From Chloroflexota bacterium (lineage in GTDB: Bacteria; Chloroflexota; Dehalococcoidia; Bin125), in assembly GCA_009838735.1 (NCBI GenBank), contig VXQZ01000052.1:75332-139331 (forward strand): a stretch of 64,000 nucleotides of DNA. The letters run 5' to 3'. Every line of letters begins with the position of its first letter. Position 1 is the first letter of the stretch. Below the pieces are notes generated by a model. That model did no database searches. It was given only the letters and a program-made list of their open reading frames with translations, and had not been told where the DNA came from. Positions 1 through 10,300 of this stretch are shown piece after piece. Position numbers and translations under genes: made by a program.

Positions 1-1
1 G

Positions 2-1261
2 GCAACTCGTTCCGGCAAACTGTCCTTGCACGATCACATCGCCAGGACGCTCGATCGGCTGGAACAGGTTAATCCGCTGATCCGCGCGATCCTGCCTGAC
101 ATACGGATGCGCGAACGGTTGTCCTCTGAAGCGGCAGACATCGTGGACCGCTGGCCCGCGCCGTCGTCGCGGCCATCCTTGTTCGGCGCGATGGTGGCGG
201 TCAAGGACATCTTCAACGTCAGCCGGATGCCGACCCGCGCTGGTTCGGCAGTGCCGCCGGAGTCCTTCAGCGGGCGCGAGGCCGACGTCGTGGCGCGGCT
301 CAAAGAGGCCGGCGCGCTCGTGCTGGGCAAGGCCGTGACCACAGAGTTCGCTTACTTCGCTTCGGGGGCGACGGCCAATCCTCACAACAGGGAACACACG
401 CCGGGCGGCTCGAGCAGCGGCTCGGCGGCGGCCGTGGCCGCCGGAATCGCGCCGCTGGCGCTCGGATCGCAGACCGTGGGTTCGGTGATACGCCCGGCCA
501 CATTCTGCGGGGTGGTCGGATTCAAGCCGTCCTACGATCGGATTCCGACGGGCGGCTCGCTGTACTACTCCCCGTCGGTCGACACCATTGGCTACTTCGT
601 CAGCTCCGTCGCGGACGCATTGTTGGTTGCGCCCACACTCCTGCTTGGCTGGCGCGCTGGCGAAGATACCGACGCTGGATCTCCGCGCATTGGAATCCCG
701 GCAGGGGCCTTTCTGGATCAGGCTTCGGATGAGATGTTGGGAGCGCTTGGTGCAGCTCGCGACCGCTTGATCGCCGCCGGCATCAGCGTTGAGCCCACTC
801 CCACGCTGCATGACATCGCCGACATCAATGCCCGGCACCGAAATCTGACGACCTACGAGTTCGCCGAGGTGCATCAGGAGCGCTACGCGAGGTACGGGGC
901 GATGTTCCGCCCTCAGAGCGCTCAGCTGTATGAGGCGGGACTGCAGATTTCGGCGGATGACGCCGAAGCCGGCAGAGCAAGCCGGATCGCGTTGCGTCAG
1001 CGCCTGCACGAGCGGATGGATCGAGCCGGTATCGACGCCTGGCTGGCGCCGTCGGCGGTCGGAGCGGCGCCTCACGGTCTTGGATCGACTGGCGATCCGG
1101 CCATGAACCTGCCCTGGACCCACGCGGGCATGCCGGTGATTAACCTGCCGTTTGGCGAGGTGGACGGGCTGCCGCTTGGGCTGTCTCTCGTTGGGCGATT
1201 CGGGCACGACGAAAGACTGCTGGGTCAGGCGTTAACGGTTGAGGCGGCGCTGTCAGGCTGA
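2..1261 (+). CDS. Amidase signature family enzyme (5' end outside window)
   Basis: This is an amidase-signature hydrolase, a Ser-cisSer-Lys enzyme that cleaves an amide bond to acid plus ammonia or amine. The frame is open to the window edge. A TTG at 26 could start it, but the family's N-terminal helix (ending 'LEQVNPLIRAI') continues upstream of it, so the true start probably lies outside. Counting from that TTG, the catalytic Lys is K60 in 'VAVKDIF', the cis-Ser is S129 in the 'GGSSSGSAA' loop, and the nucleophile is S153 in 'TVGSVIRPA', with the usual 24-residue spacing. The pattern is closest to short malonamidase-like amidases. The substrate cannot be read from sequence. It ends 10 bases from the convergent MFS gene. 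Confidence 0.88.
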   Translation, partial: ATRSGKLSLHDHIARTLDRLEQVNPLIRAILPDIRMRERLSSEAADIVDRWPAPSSRPSLFGAMVAVKDIFNVSRMPTRAGSAVPPESFSGREADVVARLKEAGALVLGKAVTTEFAYFASGATANPHNREHTPGGSSSGSAAAVAAGIAPLALGSQTVGSVIRPATFCGVVGFKPSYDRIPTGGSLYYSPSVDTIGYFVSSVADALLVAPTLLLGWRAGEDTDAGSPRIGIPAGAFLDQASDEMLGALGAARDRLIAAGISVEPTPTLHDIADINARHRNLTTYEFAEVHQERYARYGAMFRPQSAQLYEAGLQISADDAEAGRASRIALRQRLHERMDRAGIDAWLAPSAVGAAPHGLGSTGDPAMNLPWTHAGMPVINLPFGEVDGLPLGLSLVGRFGHDERLLGQALTVEAALSG

Positions 1262-1271
1262 ACCGGGCAGA

Positions 1272-2540
1272 TCAGGAAGTGGCCGTGGGTTGAGTCTGGT
1301 CCGGGTCCGAGTGGGCGCCCTGTGATGGTCGGTTGCGGAATGTGAGCCAGAAGCTGAGCGCTGCGACGAGCAGCAACGCGGCTGCTCCGCCGTAGAGTCC
1401 CTGCAGCGCGGCCAGGCTGGCGAACGACAGCCCAATCAGGGGCCCGAGGGCGCTGCCCAGGTCGAGGAATGTGGCGTACGCGCTGAGCACGGCGTTGCGA
1501 CGGTCGGGCGGGGCGAGGTCGCCGGCGGTCGCGTGTAGGGTCACGGTGAGCGCGGTGGAGGCGACGAAGGCGGAGAGGACGGAGAGCAGCATCAACCAGA
1601 TCGAGTCGGTGGCTGCCAGGACGATCAGCCCGGCCGCGCCGGTCGCAAACCCGCCACTGATGACCAGGACCCGGCCGAAGCGATCGGAGAGGTAGCCAAA
1701 CAGCGGTGAGAGCGGCAACCACTGCGAGCCGAGCAGGATGCCGGTGGCGGTGGTGACGCCGAGGGCGACCCCGAAGACGGCGATCTGTTGGCCGAAGTGC
1801 GCGCTCAGGTAGAAGCCGAGGGAGGCGGTGACGAGGCCGGAGAAGACGAGGCCGGTGACCAGGATGGCCCCGCAGGTGACCAGCAAGCGGCGGTCTGCGA
1901 GCACGACGCGGAGGTCAGCTCGCTCTGAGCTTTCCGGCACCGCCTGTTCGGGCAGCGCCATACGCCGACTGGTCAGCACCCAGGTTGCGGCCGTCAGCGC
2001 CATGACGGCGGCAAAGAGGGTCAAGGTCAGACGGTGTCCGAACAGATCGGTGAGGGCGGCGCCGAGCAGCACGCCGCCGACCGAGCCCATCCGCACGATC
2101 GCGGAGTAGGAGCCCATCAGGAGCCCGCGATTGTGGTCGCCGGCCGCTGTCAGCACCGTCCAGAAGCCGCCGAGGCGGAGGGTGGACCAGCAGAATCCCC
2201 AGCCCATTCTCGCCGCCAGGAGCAGCGTGAATGCGGTTGACCAGCCGTAGCAGAGCGTGACCACGACGGACAGCACCAGGGCGGCGATGAACGGTCCGCG
2301 CTGGCCGAATCGCTGGAAGATCACCGCCGCTACCGAGTTGGTGACCAGCCGTACCAGTCGGTTGGCGGAGAGCAGGATGCCGACCGCGGGGAGCGAGAGC
2401 GCCCAGGCCTCGGGCTGCGAGGGCATCACGGCGTAGAGCATGGAGTCGCCGAGCAGCGTCGATGCAACCGCCAGCGCGACTGCGATCACCGGGAGCGGCA
2501 CGCCGCGCACGGCTCGCTTCTCGCCGGCGAGGTCGCTCAT
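1272..2540 (-). CDS. MFS transporter
   Basis: This 422-residue inner-membrane protein has about twelve hydrophobic segments in two halves joined by a charged loop near residues 195-215, typical of the major facilitator superfamily. The loop after TM2 ('FQRFGQRGPF') and the matching 'YLSDRFGRVL' in the second half are the MFS A-motif regions. It is likely a drug or metabolite exporter, but the substrate is unknown. The start is an ATG with only a weak ribosome-binding site. The upstream side is a gene-poor kilobase that contains a perfect inverted repeat about 77 bases before the start, a possible operator. Confidence 0.85.
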   Translation of the reverse strand: MSDLAGEKRAVRGVPLPVIAVALAVASTLLGDSMLYAVMPSQPEAWALSLPAVGILLSANRLVRLVTNSVAAVIFQRFGQRGPFIAALVLSVVVTLCYGWSTAFTLLLAARMGWGFCWSTLRLGGFWTVLTAAGDHNRGLLMGSYSAIVRMGSVGGVLLGAALTDLFGHRLTLTLFAAVMALTAATWVLTSRRMALPEQAVPESSERADLRVVLADRRLLVTCGAILVTGLVFSGLVTASLGFYLSAHFGQQIAVFGVALGVTTATGILLGSQWLPLSPLFGYLSDRFGRVLVISGGFATGAAGLIVLAATDSIWLMLLSVLSAFVASTALTVTLHATAGDLAPPDRRNAVLSAYATFLDLGSALGPLIGLSFASLAALQGLYGGAAALLLVAALSFWLTFRNRPSQGAHSDPDQTQPTATS

Positions 2541-3208
2541 CGCCGCAACGTATCAGCCACTGGCGCCATGAGCGGACCGATGCCACGGTCGCTTGGTCCA
2601 CCAAACTGGACAAAATCGAGAACCTTCAAGTTGAGGTTCTCGCTGGAACTATGATGCGTTGCCGATAGGCGCTCGCGCGAACTGCGCGTTAGCTCAAACC
2701 GAATACGTTCGGCGGGCTGTCTGAGCGGCTTCATCCTGGTCGGCGGCGAAGATCGCCTCAATGGTGTCGACAATCACGGCGGTGGGATGGAATCTGCCAA
2801 TAGCGTGCATCGAAATGCAGGCGATGAGGACCTTCGACAGACCAGCAGCGTCGGAGGTTGGGAGCTACGCCAGGAGTTCACGGAATCTGAAGTGTGCCGC
2901 AGAGGCCATGCGAGGCCATGTTTCGCATTGATGCGGTCGATTCGCGCGCGTTGGCTGTCCACGTCAACAAGCTGCGCGATAATTCGCGATCTCAGGAACG
3001 ATTTTGCCGAGCGCGTGCCTCTGGCTGTGTCGACGGCGGCTGCTCACCGCTGTTGTGCGACTCGTTGCTGCGCTGTGACGGCGCCGGCTCGATCCCTGGA
3101 ATGGCGCTGAAGCTGACGCGAAGCTCACTGGAGATGAGATTCTGATCCCAGATGTCAGATTCGAACCAACAGTGGACCATCACGCGCCATCGTGATTGCG
3201 AGAGCCGC
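2541..3208. other. Gene-poor stretch
   Basis: No convincing gene was found here. The open frames are short, overlap one another on both strands, lack ribosome-binding sites and have compositions unlike neighbouring proteins. Apart from the inverted repeat at 2617-2642, I see no repeat or RNA-like structure. It may be a decayed gene or the regulatory region of the MFS gene. Confidence 0.5.
2617..2642. repeat. Perfect inverted repeat, possible operator
   Basis: The arms CGAGAACCT (2617-2625) and AGGTTCTCG (2634-2642) are perfect 9-base complements around an 8-base spacer. The site lies about 77 bases upstream of the minus-strand MFS start at 2540. There is no T-run beside it, so a repressor site is more likely than a terminator. 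This is inference from symmetry and position only. Confidence 0.4.
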
Positions 3209-3403
3209 TCAAGACGAGGCAGCGTCCACGGTGTTGGGCCAGACGCCGAGCGAGATTCTGATCTCGTTGAGCGACATGCCGGACGTGATCGCCGCGGCAG
3301 CCTGGAGCGCATCGCCCTCGCTGGCGTCGCTCTGACCGCGAATCTCCTCGGATAGTTGCATGGTCATGCGTAGTCGCAGATTGGCTGGGGTCGGGGAGGC
3401 CAT
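3209..3403 (-). CDS. Small hypothetical protein (64 aa)
   Basis: This short frame has an AAAGGA ribosome-binding sequence seven bases before its ATG, the best such site in the otherwise gene-poor 2.5-3.5 kb stretch. The product is soluble with no membrane segment. It is fairly acidic and alanine-rich in the middle ('DALQAAAAITSGMSLNEI') and could fold as two or three short helices. I do not recognise a family. It lies between two MFS genes on the same strand and could instead be the remnant of a longer gene. Confidence 0.35.
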   Translation of the reverse strand: MASPTPANLRLRMTMQLSEEIRGQSDASEGDALQAAAAITSGMSLNEIRISLGVWPNTVDAASS

Positions 3404-3533
3404 AGACGGTCCTTTCAGGTATCAGTCGGCAGGCCAAATCATAAGTACGCTCTCAGCTGTCGGAAAAGAGCATTTTGATAGTGCGACGGTTAGCGGATCG
3501 ACCTCCGATCAATGGTCTCTTGGGCGGGCCGGG

Positions 3534-4844
3534 CTAGCGATCCCCTTCGCTCGCGCGCATCCAGTCGGCTGCGGTGAGATCCGTGTACATGCGCCGCCGC
3601 CAGAGCCACCAGCGGACGCGCGGCATCGAGAGGGCCAGCAAGGAGGCGCCGAGCAGGCAGGCGGCCATCGTCAACAGACCTCCCTGCGGCCGGAGCGATT
3701 CGACCAAGGCACCGGCAATCAGGGCGCCGATCAGAATCGTGCCCTGGACCAGGTTCATGAGCGTGAGCGCTTGTCCCCGCATCTCTTCGGGGGCGTGGGC
3801 GAGCAGGGCGAGGTTGGCCACGGTGGCCATGTTGTAGACGCACGCGGTGGCGAAGAAGACGCAGACCGCAACAACTGCCAGGTGTGGCGCCAGGGCGATT
3901 CCGATCAGGGAAGCGCCGCCGGTCGCGATCAGCCCGACCATGAGCAGGTTCGGGGAACGGATCTCCTTCAGCGAAGCTAGCCAGACTGCGCCCAGCGTCG
4001 CCCCGAGGCCACCGACGGCCGCCAGGTAGCCGACCCAGGAGCGGTGCTGGCCCAGTTCGTCGATCACGACCAGCGGCATGAGCACCGCTTCGTAGGGCTG
4101 AAGGAACATGTACGACATCGCCGAGATGACCAGCACCGCGATGGGCCAGCGCGTGTCGATTGCCCATCGCGCTCCGGCCGTGATCTGGCCAACGATGGAG
4201 CGCACTTCCTCCTTGCCATCTGGCTTCGGATGTTGCCGAGTCTGAATCATCCCTCCAAGCAGCGCGGCCAACGAGCTGAACGCAGTCATCAGACCGAACA
4301 TCCAGGTGAAGTCGGCGATGCTGAGCAGCAGGCCGGCGAGCAGCGCGCCACCGATTTTGACCGATGTCTGTCCCGTCTGCGACAGTGCCGTGGCCGAACG
4401 CAGGTGGGCTGACTCCACAATCACTGGCAGCAAAGCGCGTCGCGCGAGATTGAAGAACACGAAGCCGATGCCAGACAGGGCCGAGAGCGCGATCACCTGC
4501 CAGCTTTGGGCTTGGTCGACGATCAGCAAAACGAAGAGCACGCCGGATGCAACCGCGTTGGCCAGAAACGAGCCGATCCATACTCGCTGATAGGGATAGC
4601 GATCGACGATCACCCCGGCGAACGGCGAGAGCAACAGATTGGGCGCCATCCAGGCCGCGAGCACCGCGCCCAGCAGGACGGCGGAGCCAGTCAACTCGAC
4701 GATCAGTACGGCTCGGGCGACCAACTCCAGCGCCAGAGCGGCCGAGCGGACAAAGGTCGCTGTCCAGAGGACGCGGAAGTCGCGGTAGCTGAACGCCGAA
4801 AAGGTCTCCGGACTAAACAAAGGGCGCTCCTCGACGCTCGCCAC
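3534..4844 (-). CDS. MFS transporter, EntS-like (MFS_3)
   Basis: This 436-residue transporter begins with 'FSAFSYRDFRVLWTATFV', the N-terminal signature of the MFS_3/EntS branch that includes siderophore and drug exporters. 'FAGVIVDRYPYQRV' is the A-motif loop. About twelve hydrophobic segments follow, ending in a basic tail ('RVRWWLWRRRMY'). The start is a GTG directly after an in-frame stop, with no obvious ribosome-binding site. It is unlike the MFS protein at 1272-2540, so this is not a recent duplication. It is divergent from the histidine kinase gene across 284 bases, which may hold promoters for both. Confidence 0.85.
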   Translation of the reverse strand: MASVEERPLFSPETFSAFSYRDFRVLWTATFVRSAALALELVARAVLIVELTGSAVLLGAVLAAWMAPNLLLSPFAGVIVDRYPYQRVWIGSFLANAVASGVLFVLLIVDQAQSWQVIALSALSGIGFVFFNLARRALLPVIVESAHLRSATALSQTGQTSVKIGGALLAGLLLSIADFTWMFGLMTAFSSLAALLGGMIQTRQHPKPDGKEEVRSIVGQITAGARWAIDTRWPIAVLVISAMSYMFLQPYEAVLMPLVVIDELGQHRSWVGYLAAVGGLGATLGAVWLASLKEIRSPNLLMVGLIATGGASLIGIALAPHLAVVAVCVFFATACVYNMATVANLALLAHAPEEMRGQALTLMNLVQGTILIGALIAGALVESLRPQGGLLTMAACLLGASLLALSMPRVRWWLWRRRMYTDLTAADWMRASEGDR

Positions 4845-5128
4845 CTAACGGTTCCGCGCATTGCGAAAGTCGGCACCGATTGCGCGACAACGAACGAGTC
4901 CAAAAGCAAGAGAGTTGGACACAGACTCGCGGATCTCGCGACGGCGGCGTGACGTCCTCCTACTCCGTCGTTGAGATACAGCATTTCACTGCGCGCGTGG
5001 GTTGCGATAGAAGAAGCCGACCGCAGTGTGCTTTCACTTTTGCCTGCTTCACCTGTAGCGATGTGCCCGCTTGACATTGGTACGGGCCGCTCTCGTTGGT
5101 GCTGGCGATCCGACGTACATTCGCAGTA

Positions 5129-6442
5129 ATGACGGACGAGCAGCTTGAGGCAATGCGACACGACGCATATTGGTCGAGTCTGGCTCGTGCATTCCATGGC
5201 GCGCAGGAACGTCGTCCGCACGTGCTACGGGCCGTCGCGTACGCCGTGCGGAGAAGCCTGACACCGGGCAGCCTGAGCGAGCCGGGTGTTGTCCTATATG
5301 CGACCCGGATCTCGCTCTGGGGCCGCTGGTTCATCTGGTTGGTGGTCGTCTTTCTGACTGCGTATCGGCCGAGCTTCTGGTATCCGGGCATGGCCGAAGC
5401 GCTCGTCCTGCCAATCCTGCAACTGTTGGTCAACGGCCTGGTCCACTATCGGCTACGCAAGCAACGACCGATCACCCAGCGCCTGTTGCTGTTGCTGAGC
5501 GCCAGCGACGTGGCTCAGATCACGTTTGCGGTCCTCATCCTCGGCGGATACTCGAGCTTTGCTTTCGTCGCCTTCTACCCCGCGCTGGGCCTCTTCGCCG
5601 TGCTGTTCCCATCGCTCTCGGCCACGCTCGGTTGGACATCCGTGGCTGCGTTGCTCTACATCGCAGCCTGCCTCTGGAGCGGCGCAGGTCTGAGCCTCGA
5701 TCGCGGTCAGGAGATGGTCCTGGTCGGTCGTGTTGCCATGATGTACGTCGTTGCGGTTGGCATCGGCATGATTGTGCGCTTCGAGCGGCTCCGCTGGCAG
5801 TCGGCGCTCTCACGCGAGCAGCAGTTGCTCAACGATCGGATTGAGCTCTCCCAGCAGATCCACGACACGACCGCTCAGACGGCGTCAATGATCAATCTCG
5901 GCCTTCACCGCGCGAAAGCGCTGGCCGCCGAATCCCAACCGGAACTGCGGTCCGCGCTCGACGCGACCGCCGAGCTGACCAGGTCGGCGATGTGGGAGAT
6001 GCGCGGTCCGATCGATGCCGGGCACATAGTCGAAGGGCGGGAGTTGGGACGGGTCCTGTGGTCGCACTGCGCGACGTTCGAACGGATCACCGGTATCCCC
6101 GCCGTGCTGACGCAGTCGGGAACGGAGCCGGATCTACCGACCGCAGTGCGCTCCCAGCTCTTCGCCATCGCGCATAACGCACTGACCAACGCCTTCCTCC
6201 ACGGCGATCCGGGCCGGGTTGATGTCGGCTTGAGCTTCACCAACGATCGGATTCGACTGAGCGTCGCCGATGACGGAATCGGGCTGCCGGACGACTATGC
6301 CAGGCGCGGCCGCGGCATGCGCGGCATGGTGGATGATGCCGAGGACATGGGCGGCACGCTGAAGGTCGACGGCGCGGGCAGCGGGGGCGGAACCACTATC
6401 ACCTGTGTCGTGCCTCTTGAGGGGCGTGAGGGGGGAATCTGA
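5129..6442 (+). CDS. Membrane sensor histidine kinase, NarL/DegS type
   Basis: This is the sensor of a two-component system. From the chosen ATG it has 437 residues. A TTG eleven codons earlier (5096) is an alternative. About five or six membrane segments (roughly residues 60-220) form the input part, with no large outside loop, so the signal may be sensed in the membrane. A coiled linker leads to the phospho-acceptor helix 'LSQQIHDTTAQTA' with H245, typical of HisKA_3 kinases. The ATP-binding domain has the N box ('AIAHNALTNAFLHG') and G1 box ('VADDGIGLP'). Its stop is one base before the response regulator start, so the two are co-translated. Downstream lie two exported repeat proteins, which are possible targets. 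Confidence 0.92.
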   Translation: MTDEQLEAMRHDAYWSSLARAFHGAQERRPHVLRAVAYAVRRSLTPGSLSEPGVVLYATRISLWGRWFIWLVVVFLTAYRPSFWYPGMAEALVLPILQLLVNGLVHYRLRKQRPITQRLLLLLSASDVAQITFAVLILGGYSSFAFVAFYPALGLFAVLFPSLSATLGWTSVAALLYIAACLWSGAGLSLDRGQEMVLVGRVAMMYVVAVGIGMIVRFERLRWQSALSREQQLLNDRIELSQQIHDTTAQTASMINLGLHRAKALAAESQPELRSALDATAELTRSAMWEMRGPIDAGHIVEGRELGRVLWSHCATFERITGIPAVLTQSGTEPDLPTAVRSQLFAIAHNALTNAFLHGDPGRVDVGLSFTNDRIRLSVADDGIGLPDDYARRGRGMRGMVDDAEDMGGTLKVDGAGSGGGTTITCVVPLEGREGGI

Positions 6443-6443
6443 G

Positions 6444-7127
6444 ATGCCAACTCCCGAACCGATCACCGTGCTCGTTGTCGATGACCACCCGATCATGCGT
6501 CAGGGCATTTGCGACCTGTTGAATGGCTCAGGACGATTCTCTGTCGTCGGCGAAGCTGCAGATGGGGAGGAAGCGCTGCGCACGGCCGCGGAACTCAAGC
6601 CTCAGGTCGTGGTCATGGATGTGATCATGCCGCGCACGGATGGAATCGAGGCCTGCCGCGAACTCATGGCGCTGTTGCCTGATACCCGCGTCATGATGTT
6701 GACCGCTGCCGCGCAGGAGGATGCAGTGATCGACGCCATCGCGGCGGGTGCCACCGGTTTTGTCGAGAAGTACGCGCCGCCGGAGGAGTTCATCACTGCC
6801 GTGTCGGATGTGGCCGCGGGACGCCTGAGAGTGCCCGACGAGGCTGTGAAGCGCGTGTTCGCGATGCTGAGGGGGGAACGACCATTGGAGTCCATCAAGC
6901 CCCTGGAACGACTGACGGCGATTGAGCGGGAGACGCTGACCTACTTCGCCAGCGGAACGCCATATGGCGAGATCGCCAGGCAGCGAGGCATCAGCGTCGT
7001 CACGGTCCGTAACACGCTCTATCGCATCCAGGACAAGCTAGGCATCGAGACCAAGCCGGAACTCGTCATCTGGGCCGTTCGCAATGGTCTGGTCGACGAC
7101 ATCGTGGTCGGCATTGACGAGCAGTGA
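6444..7127 (+). CDS. NarL/FixJ response regulator
   Basis: This 227-residue DNA-binding regulator is paired with the upstream kinase. The receiver domain (about 1-125) has the acidic pair D13/D14, the phospho-acceptor D59 in 'VVVMDVIMP', T87 and K109. The C-terminal LuxR-type helix-turn-helix covers about 155-215 ('LTYFASGTPYGEIARQRG'). The ATG at 6444 was chosen over the upstream in-frame start at 6405 because the receiver begins right after it and a GAGGGGGG ribosome-binding site sits 8-15 bases before it. Two copies of TTCGTCTGA, 14 bases apart, lie just after the gene (7137-7145 and 7151-7159). They are within the leader of the next gene and could be binding sites. Confidence 0.93.
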   Translation: MPTPEPITVLVVDDHPIMRQGICDLLNGSGRFSVVGEAADGEEALRTAAELKPQVVVMDVIMPRTDGIEACRELMALLPDTRVMMLTAAAQEDAVIDAIAAGATGFVEKYAPPEEFITAVSDVAAGRLRVPDEAVKRVFAMLRGERPLESIKPLERLTAIERETLTYFASGTPYGEIARQRGISVVTVRNTLYRIQDKLGIETKPELVIWAVRNGLVDDIVVGIDEQ

Positions 7128-7330
7128 TTCAACTCATTCGTCTGAGGAGCTTCGTCTGAACAGTCTGTCTCAGCCCGGAAGCCCTGATGGCGAAGAGCTG
7201 ACGCTCGACGAAGAGACCAAGCGCTACACCGCGCCAGTACTAAGCGAAAGTCCAAGTTTGCACTTCTGATCTGTTGCCGCGCCAATGCTCGAAGTGAGAA
7301 TTCGACGCAGGCGTCCTCGGGAGGATCAGA

Positions 7331-10300
7331 ATGCGTATTCACTTCAAGAAGGCTCGGCTCCTTGAGAGTCGAACTGCCATCTGTGCTGTTGTTCTAATTG
7401 CGGCGGTTATCACCGTGGTGGCGCAGGTCCTGAGCGGCCAGGACGCCCGCAGCCAGGAGCCACGCGGTGACGGCGCTGCCGAGGTGCGCATTGCGGCGCA
7501 ACGTCTGGAAGACGGCGAGGTTCGATTCGGCCTACGGGTGCGCGACGGTAGCGGCGGATGGGTGGAGCCGATCACGCCTCGGGCGCATCGATTCGATCCG
7601 GCCACGGTCTCCATCGGGCGTTGGCTGGTCAGCTCTCCGCTGACGCTGGAAGTCGACGGAGCCGCACGCGGCCGACTCGCGCGCAGCGACCAGTTCGAGC
7701 CATTCGCTGCAGGCGAGACAACGCTGGTTAGCGGGCTGGAAGGATGGTACGGCGACGCGCGCTATTCCGCCTTTCACGATGCGGGAGGCGATCTCGTTAC
7801 GAGCGCCTCGTTGTACAGCGCAACAGTCGGGACGCCGGACGGCGAGCTGCGGACCACGATCACCTGTCAGAACGGCGAGATCTCGGTCAGTATCGGCGGC
7901 CTGCCGGGCCACCTGAGTGACGGTGCGCTCACGCAACGGACCTTAGTGGCGTGGAGCGTGGACCATGGGACGCAGCACAGAGAGCATCGCGCGGTGACAT
8001 CGAGGGCGAGCGGACCCGAGCTCGTCGAGAGCACCGAGAGTCGACTGCCCCGAGCGCTGCTCGGTGGCGGCTCGCAGCTCGCCTTGGTGATCGGCACGAC
8101 TCCGGAGCTCACGACCAACATCGACCTCGACGCGCTGCGTGCGCTGCCTGTCTACGACAACCTCCGTCACTGCGGCAGCGACGGCGCACGATCCGGACGC
8201 ACCGAACTGCGCATCCGCGCACAGGTCCGCGCCGACGAGCGCATCGAGTTCGCCGTCCAACAACGGATCGCCGGCGGCTGGAGCGACAACATCCTGCCGC
8301 GAGCGCGTGTCATCGCGGCCTTCGGAGAGGCAACCGACTGGCTGTCCTCGACCCCGGTCTCGGTGCGGGTCGAGTTGAATCCTCCGCAGGGGATCATTCT
8401 GCCCGACACCGTTGTACGACAGGCCCCAAAGCCGATCACGCCCGTGATGCGCAACGGATATCGCACCGCCTCGCTCGCCTATGGCGTCTACACCCAAGAC
8501 GTCGAGGGCTACTACCCGACCAAGCTCAACTCCGTGGTGGTTGCCTTCAGCGCCCAGGGTCTGCAACTGGTGGTCGGATGCTTGGGTGACGAACGTCGGG
8601 TGTCGCTAAGTGGCGCGCCGTCCGACGCGACGGGAGACTTGACCCTGACGATCGACGACAGGCAGTTGATCGCTGGATGGAGCGTCAGCCGCGACGAAGA
8701 CCGGGTCTCGCTGTCGCCAGTCGATAGCGAACGAACCATCCAACAGTTGCGCGAGGCTCAATCGCTCTCCATCAAGGTTGGATCGGACAGCGCAGCTCCG
8801 GTCTCGTTCGATCTGGTCGACCTGTTCGCGACGCCAGTTCAGGCGAACATTGACCAGTGCGGAAACTATGTGGACCCGGAATGGCAGCCGGTGATCAACA
8901 GACTCTTCGTCGAAAACGATCTCGGTGAGTACTACAGAGTTTCGTATCCGGAGGACAATGACTACCTGCGATCCAGCCAGGTCCGCGTCATTGCGATTGT
9001 GGACACGAGGCCGCCGGGTGTCGACCCGATCAATCTGGTCATGACCTGCAGTTCACAGGGGTTGACATTTCATGTCTGGGGTCTGCCGGAGCTGGGCCAA
9101 ACTCACACACTCAGCCTGCATTTGGGCGACGGCGACTGGTACGGCGAGCCCGTGAGCTTCTACTCGTATGAAGACGGCTCTACGATCGCCGAGTTCAGAA
9201 TCGCTCTCGACCGCCTCAAGCAGGACAAGATGTTGCAGTTTGTACTTGTACTCGATCGCCCCGTCCGGGGGTCATTCGACCTCACCAACCTGCTCGGCAC
9301 GCCGATCCAGACCAACTTCGACAACTGCGGTCGGGACTACTGGCCGCCGGAACGCACTTACGTGCCTGTGGTCGCTGCGGAACAGCAGAGTTCGCGGCAA
9401 TTGAGGTATCGGGCGCATGAGAACGAAGACGGGACAATCTCCACTAGCGTGCAGCTGACGGCGATAGCAGTGCTCGAGGATGAACGCGCAGTCTTACTGG
9501 GGGCCCACTGCTTGAGTAGCTCTGCGCTGCAGTTGGAACTCGCCGTACCCCAGATCCTGGAGCCGGGCGAGGTCGAAGTCACTCTGACCATTGATGACCG
9601 GCCTGCCCACACGAACACCTGGAATACTGCGACATGGAGAGCGAGCGGGTTCCTGCACCCGCCTTCGAACGCGCAGCTGATGGCCCAACTGCGCAGGGCG
9701 TCGGTGTTGACTGTGGAAGTACCTGAGCTGCTCACGGTACCGCTCATCTTTCAGCTGAGCGGAATGTTCGAGACGCCCGTGCAAGGCAACCTCGACGAAT
9801 GCGGCTTCTACAAGCCTGGTGAGGTTCGGACGCTGCCGCTCCCGCTGAATCTGTACGAGGTACAAGCCGCGTACGAGACAGACCGCGATCTGGGCGTGGT
9901 CCGATTTTGGGAGCGAATCCCACGCAGGACCATGCCCGAGACGAGCACGCTCGAACAACACCATCGTGAGGATGTCTTGTCGATTGGACTCGCGATGTTC
10001 TGCGGGAGTTACGGCGCCAGGCTGTCGATCTACGGTGCGGGCGCCCACGTGCTGTTAGGGGATCACGTGGAGGTGGAGTGGAGCGCAGACGGAGAGACCA
10101 CGCAGAGGGATAGCTGGAACGTGGAACGAAGCGGTGCCTCCGTCACAGTCAGTCCGCCGCGGGCGCGAGCGATCATCGCGATGTGGCGCCAGGCCTCAGA
10201 CCTCGAGCTTCAACTGGTTGGCGCCAGTTCGGACATCCACCGCTTCGATCTCGAAGCGATGTTCGACATACCGGTCATCGACACGTTCGACGCGTGCCTC

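Noticed and set aside
5071-5076. TTGACA upstream of the histidine kinase as a -35 box
   Set aside because: No acceptable -10 hexamer lies 16-18 bases downstream, so it is not supported as a promoter.
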